NCBI RefSeq assembly: GCF_027942865.1
Contig: NC_134526.1
Coordinates: forward strand, 1,317,001-1,381,000
Direction: 5' to 3'
Origin: Odontesthes bonariensis
Taxonomy: Eukaryota > Chordata > Actinopteri > Atheriniformes > Atherinopsidae
DNA: 64,000 bases
Shown here piece after piece: positions 59,301 through 64,000 of the stretch. Every line of letters begins with the position of its first letter. Positions within the stretch are counted from its first letter, which is position 1. The translations under genes and the position numbers were made by a program. The notes under the pieces were generated by a model. That model was not told the origin of the DNA. It saw only the letters and a program-made list of their open reading frames with translations, and did not search any database.

Positions 59301-62098
59301 GATCTTACCGCTGTCACGTGACCTTTGGCAAGCTCTTACCGCTGTCACGTGACCTTTGGCATGCTCTTACCGCTGTCATGTGACCTGTGGCACGCTCTTA
59401 CCGCTGTCACGTGACCTTTGGTACGATCTTACCGCTGTCACGTGACCTTTGGCACACTCGTACCGCTGTCACGTGACCTTTGGCACGATCTTACCGCTGT
59501 CACGTGACCTTTGGCGCGATCTTACCGCTGTCACGTGACCTTTGGCGCGCTCTTACCGCTGTCACGTGACCTTTGGCACGCTCTTACCGCTGTCACGTGA
59601 CCTTTGGCACGCTCTTACCGCTGTCACGTGACCTTTGGTACGATCTTACCGCATTCACGTGACCTTTGGCACGCTCTTACCGCTGTCACGTGACCTTTGG
59701 TACGATATTACCGCTGTCACGTGACCTTTGGCACGCTCTTACCGCTGTCACGTGACCTTTGACACGCTCTTACAGCTGTCACGTGACCTTTGGCACGCTC
59801 TTACCGCTGTCACGTGACCTTTGGCACGCTCTTACCGTTGTCACGTGACCTTTGGCACGCTCTTACCGCTGTCACGTGACCTTTGGCACGCTCTTACCGC
59901 TGTCACGTGACCTTTGGCACGCTCTTACCGCTGTCACGTGACCTTTGGTACGATCTTACCGCATTCACGTGACCTTTGGCACGCTCTTACCGCTGTCACG
60001 TGACCTTTGGCACGCTCTTACCGCTGTCACGTGACCTTTGGCACGCTCTTACAGCTTTCACGTGACCTTTGGCACGCTCTTACCGCTGTCACGTGACCTT
60101 TGGCACGCTCTTACCGTTGTCACGTGACCTTTGGCACGCTCTTACCAATGTCACGTGACCTTTGGCACGATCTTACAGCTGTCACGTGACCTTTGGCACG
60201 ATCTTACCGTTGTCACGTGACCTTTGGCACGATCTCACCGCTGTCACGTGACCTTTGGCACGCTCTTACCGCTGTCTCGTGACCTTTGGCTCGATCTTAC
60301 CGCTGTCTCGTGACCTTTGGCTCGATCTTACCGCTGTCACGTGACCTTTGGCACGATCTTACCGCTGTCACGTGACCTTTGGCACGATTTTACCGCTGAC
60401 TTGTGACCTTTGGCTCGATCTTACAGCCGTCACGTGACCTTTGGCACGATCTTACCGCTGTCACGTGACCTTTGGCACGATCTTACCGTTGTCACGTGAC
60501 CTTTGGCACGATCTTACCGCTGTCACGTGACCTTTGGCACGCTCTTACCGCTGTCACGTGACCTTTGGTACGATCTTACCGCTGTCACATGACCTTTGGC
60601 ACGATCTTACAGCTGTCACGTGACCTTTGGCACGCTCTTACAGCTGTCACGTGACCTTTGGCACGATCTTACCGTTGTCACGTGACCTTTGGCTCGCTCT
60701 TACAGCTGTCACGTGACCTTTGGCTCGCTCTTACAGCTGTCACGTGACCTTTGGCTCGCTCTTACAGCTGTCACGTGACCTTTGGCACGATCTTACCGTT
60801 GTCACGTGATCTTTGGCACGCTCTTACAGCTGTCACGTGACCTTTGGCACGATCTTACCGTTGTCACGTGACCTTTGGCACGATCTTACCGCTGTCACGT
60901 GACCTTTGGCTCGCTCTTACAGCTGTCACGTGACCTTTGGCACGATCTTACCATTGTCACGTGACCTTTGGCACGCTCTTACCATTGTCACGTGACCTTT
61001 GGCATGCTCTTACCGCTCTCACGTGACCTTTGGCACGCTCTTACAGCTGTCACGTGACCTTTGGCACGCTCTTACCGCTGTCACGTGACCTTTGGCACGC
61101 TCTTACAGCTGTCACGTGACCTTTGGCACGCTCTTACCGCTGTCACGTGACCTTTGGCACACTCTTACCGCTGTCACGTGACCTTTGGCACGCTCTTACC
61201 AATGTCACGTGACCTTTGGCACGATCTTACAGCTGTCACGTGACCTTTGGCACGATCTTACCGCTGTCACGTGACCTTTGGCACGCTCTTACCGCTGTCT
61301 CGTGACCTTTGGCTCGATCTTACCGCTGTCTCGTGACCTTTGGCACGCTCTTACCGCTGTCACGTGACCTTTGGCACGATCTTACCGCTGTCACGTGACC
61401 TTTGGCACGCTCTTACCGCTGTCACGTGACCTTTGGCACGCTCTTACCGCTGTCACGTGACCTTTGGCACGCTCTTACCGCTGTCACGTGACCTTTGGTA
61501 CGATCTTACAGCTGTCACGTGACCTTTGGCACGATCTTACCGCTGTCACGTGACCTTTGGCACGCTCTTACCGCTGTCTCGTGACCTTTGGCTCGATCTT
61601 ACCGCTGTCTCGTGACCTTTGGCACGCTCTTACCGCTGTCACGTGACCTTTGGCACGCTCTTACCGCTGTCACGTGACCTTTGGCACGCTCTTACCGCTG
61701 TCACGTGACCTTTGGCACGCTCTTACCGCTGTCACGTGACCTTTGGCACGCTCTTACCGCTGTCACGTGACCTTTGGTACGATCTTACCGCTGTCACATG
61801 ACCTTTGGCACGATCTTACCACTGTCACGTGACCTTTGGCACGCTCTTACCGCTGTCACGTGACCTTTGGTACGATCTTACCGCTGTCAAGTGACCTTTG
61901 GCATGCTCTTACCGCTGTCACGTGACCTTTGGCACGATCTTACCGCTGTCACGTGACCTTTGGCATGCTCTTACCGCTGTCACGTGACCTTTGGCATGCT
62001 CTTACCGCTGTCATGTGACCTGTGGCACGCTCTTACCGCTGTCACGTGACCTTTGGTACGATCTTACCGCTGTCACGTGACCTTTGGCACACTCGTAC
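53357..62098. repeat. Tandem 4371-bp (141-unit) duplication in the E-box satellite
   Basis: Rare variants recur 4371 bp apart: TTTGACACG at 53561 and 57932, GCTGTCATGT at 55001 and 59372 and at 57636 and 62007, and the CTCTCACGTG unit at about 53359 and 57730. The copies, about 53357-57727 and 57728-62098, are adjacent and look almost identical. Confidence 0.9.
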
Positions 62099-64000
62099 CG
62101 CTGTCACGTGACCTTTGGCACGATCTCACCGCTGTCACGTGACCTTTGGCACGATCTTACTGCTGTCACGTGACCTTTGGCGCGCTCTTACCGCTGTCAC
62201 GTGACCTTTGGCACGCTCTTACCGCTGTCACGTGACCTTTGGCACGCTCTTACCGCTGTCACGTGACCTTTGGTACGATCTTACCGCATTCACGTGACCT
62301 TTGGCACGCTCTTACCGCTGTCACGTGACCTTTGGTACGATATTACCGCTGTCACGTGACCTTTGGCACGCTCTTACCGCTGTCACGTGACCTTTGCCAC
62401 GCTCTTACAGCTGTCACGTGACCTTTGGCACGCTCTTACCGTTGTCACGTGACCTTTGGCACGCTCTTACCGCTGTCACGTGACTTTTGGCACGCTCTTA
62501 CCGCTGTCACGTGACCTTTGGCACGCTCTTACCGCTGTCACGTGACCTTTGGTACGATCTTACCGCTGTCACGTGACCTTTGGCACGCTCTTACCGCTGT
62601 CACGTGACCTTTGGCACGCTCTTACCGCTGTCACGTGACCTTTGGTACGATCTTACCGCTGTCACGTGACCTTTGGCACGATCTTACCACTGTCACGTGA
62701 CCTTTGGCACGCTCTTACCGCTGTCACGTGACCTTTGGTACGATCTTACCGCTGTCAAGTGACCTTTGGCATGCTCTTACCGCTGTCACGTGACCTTTGG
62801 CACGATCTTACCGCTGTCACGTGACCTTTGGCATGCTCTTACCGCTGTCACGTGACCTTTGGCATGCTCTTACCGCTGTCATGTGACCTGTGGCACGCTC
62901 TTACCGCTGTCACGTGACCTTTGGTACGATCTTACCGCTGTCACGTGACCTTTGGCACACTCGTACCGCTGTCACGTGACCTTTGGCACGATCTCACCGC
63001 TGTCACGTGACCTTTGGCACGATCTTACCGCTGTCACGTGACCTTTGGCGCGCTCTTACCGCTGTCACGTGACCTTTGGCACGCTCTTACCGCTGTCACG
63101 TGACCTTTGGCACGCTCTTACCGCTGTCACGTGACCTTTGGTACGATCTTACCGCATTCACGTGACCTTTGGCACGCTCTTACCGCTGTCACGTGACCTT
63201 TGGTACGATATTACCGCTGTCACGTGACCTTTGGCACGCTCTTACCGCTGTCACGTGACCTTTGGCACGCTCTTACAGCTGTCACGTGACCTTTGGCACG
63301 CTCTTACCGTTGTCACGTGACCTTTGGCACGCTCTTACCGCTGTCACGTGACTTTTGGCACGCTCTTACCGCTGTCACGTGACCTTTGGCACGCTCTTAC
63401 CGCTGTCACGTGACCTTTGGTACGATCTTACCGCATTCACGTGACCTTTGGCACGCTCTTACCGCTGTCACGTGACCTTTGGCACGCTCTTACCGCTGTC
63501 ACGTGACCTTTGGCACGCTCTTACAGCTGTCACGTGACCTTTGGCACGCTCTTACCGCTGTCACGTGACCTTTGGCACGCTCTTACCGTTGTCACGTGAC
63601 CTTTGGCACGCTCTTACCAATGTCACGTGACCTTTGGCACGATCTTACCGCTGTCACGTGACCTTTGGCACGCTCTTACCGCTGTCACGTGACCTTTGGC
63701 ACGCTCTTACCGCTGTCACGTGACCTTTGGCGCGCTCTTACCGCTGTCACGTGACCTGTGGCACGCTCTTACCGCTGTCACGTGACCTTTGGCACGCTCT
63801 TACCGCTGTCACGTGACCTTTGGTACGATCTTACCGCTGTCACGTGACCTTTGGCACGATCTTACCGCTGTCACGTGACCTTTGGTACGATCTTACCGCT
63901 GTCACGTGACCTTTGGCACACTCTTACCGCTGTCACGTGACCTTTGGCACGATATTACCGCTGTCACGTGACCTTTGGCACGATCTTACCGCTGTCACGT

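Larger units (their letters stand above)
33329..64000. repeat. 31-bp satellite with an E-box palindrome in most units, about 990 units, open-ended
   Basis: The consensus unit is GCTGTCACGTGACCTTTGG followed by CACGCTCTTACC. Nearly all units hold GTCACGTGAC; decay variants include CACATG, CATGTG, CAAGTG, CTCGTG and CTTGTG. The minus strand carries AGGTCA overlapping the E-box. Consensus units have three CpGs. Register is held for 30 kb except for rare length variants: a 14-bp unit near 37430 (GGCACGTGACTTTTGG) and a 32-bp unit near 52757 (GGCAAAGCTC). No insertion, gene or unique sequence interrupts it. It starts about 95 bp past the interferon poly(A) signal and runs off the window. Confidence 0.98.

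Noticed and set aside
33329..64000. A CRISPR array (regular 31-bp period with palindrome)
   Set aside because: There are no unique spacers between repeats, it is a eukaryotic context, and there are no cas genes. It is a direct satellite.
33329..64000. Functional centromere, because GTCACGTG resembles yeast CDEI and the array has higher-order repeats
   Set aside because: Vertebrate centromeres do not use CDEI, the array abuts genes, and no CENP-B-like box was seen. The resemblance is due to the shared bHLH core.

Overview
This is eukaryotic DNA, almost certainly from a teleost fish. Two multi-exon genes with GT-AG introns can be assembled by hand. One is nr1d1 (REV-ERB alpha), 8 coding exons and 620 aa, from 11846 to 25188 on +. 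The other is a fish-type two-cysteine (group I) type I interferon, 4 coding exons and 185 aa, from 30152 to 33079 on +. The interposed transposon remnants (hAT with BED fingers and 8-bp target duplications, L2-like LINE tails, a TTAA-flanked MITE) also fit a fish genome. No bacterial-type genes, tRNA, rRNA or CRISPR array was seen.

The dominant content is tandem repeat, about 80% of the window by summing array lengths. From left to right: a 33-bp minisatellite (1-8510, about 258 units, one net 1-bp indel); a possible lone exon of an unidentified neighbour (8557-8714); a 32-bp minisatellite (8780-11396) split by a hAT element; the compact nr1d1 promoter with an E-box and a RevDR2-like element (11494-11560); nr1d1, whose long introns are filled by arrays of 21, 21, 12, 7, 21 and 11-14 bp; an nr1d1 3'UTR carrying an 807-bp hAT; a 51-bp minisatellite (27295-28040); an intergenic stretch with IRF/ATF-like sites; a 10-bp minisatellite (29113-29993) abutting the interferon core promoter; the interferon gene, with repeats in all three introns; and a 31-bp satellite from 33329 to the window end (about 990 units, continuing beyond it).

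The most striking object is that last array. Most of its 31-bp units carry the palindrome GTCACGTGAC, the E-box form preferred by USF, MITF/TFEB and also read by MYC/MAX and CLOCK:BMAL1, overlapping an AGGTCA nuclear-receptor half-site on the other strand. So roughly a thousand E-boxes sit about 8 kb downstream of a core clock gene that is itself an E-box target. Higher-order duplications (lags 3300, 2946 and 4371 bp) show recent expansion by large blocks. Whether the array binds factors or affects nr1d1 or the interferon gene is inference.

Several arrays appear to have grown from transposon sequence: the 21-bp array in nr1d1 intron 4 repeats the C-terminal codons of an L2-like reverse transcriptase, the 12-bp array in intron 1 starts inside an L2-like tail, and the heptamer array in intron 3 starts at a DNA-transposon terminus. 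Long open frames inside the arrays arise because units are multiples of 3 or lack stops; they are not treated as genes.
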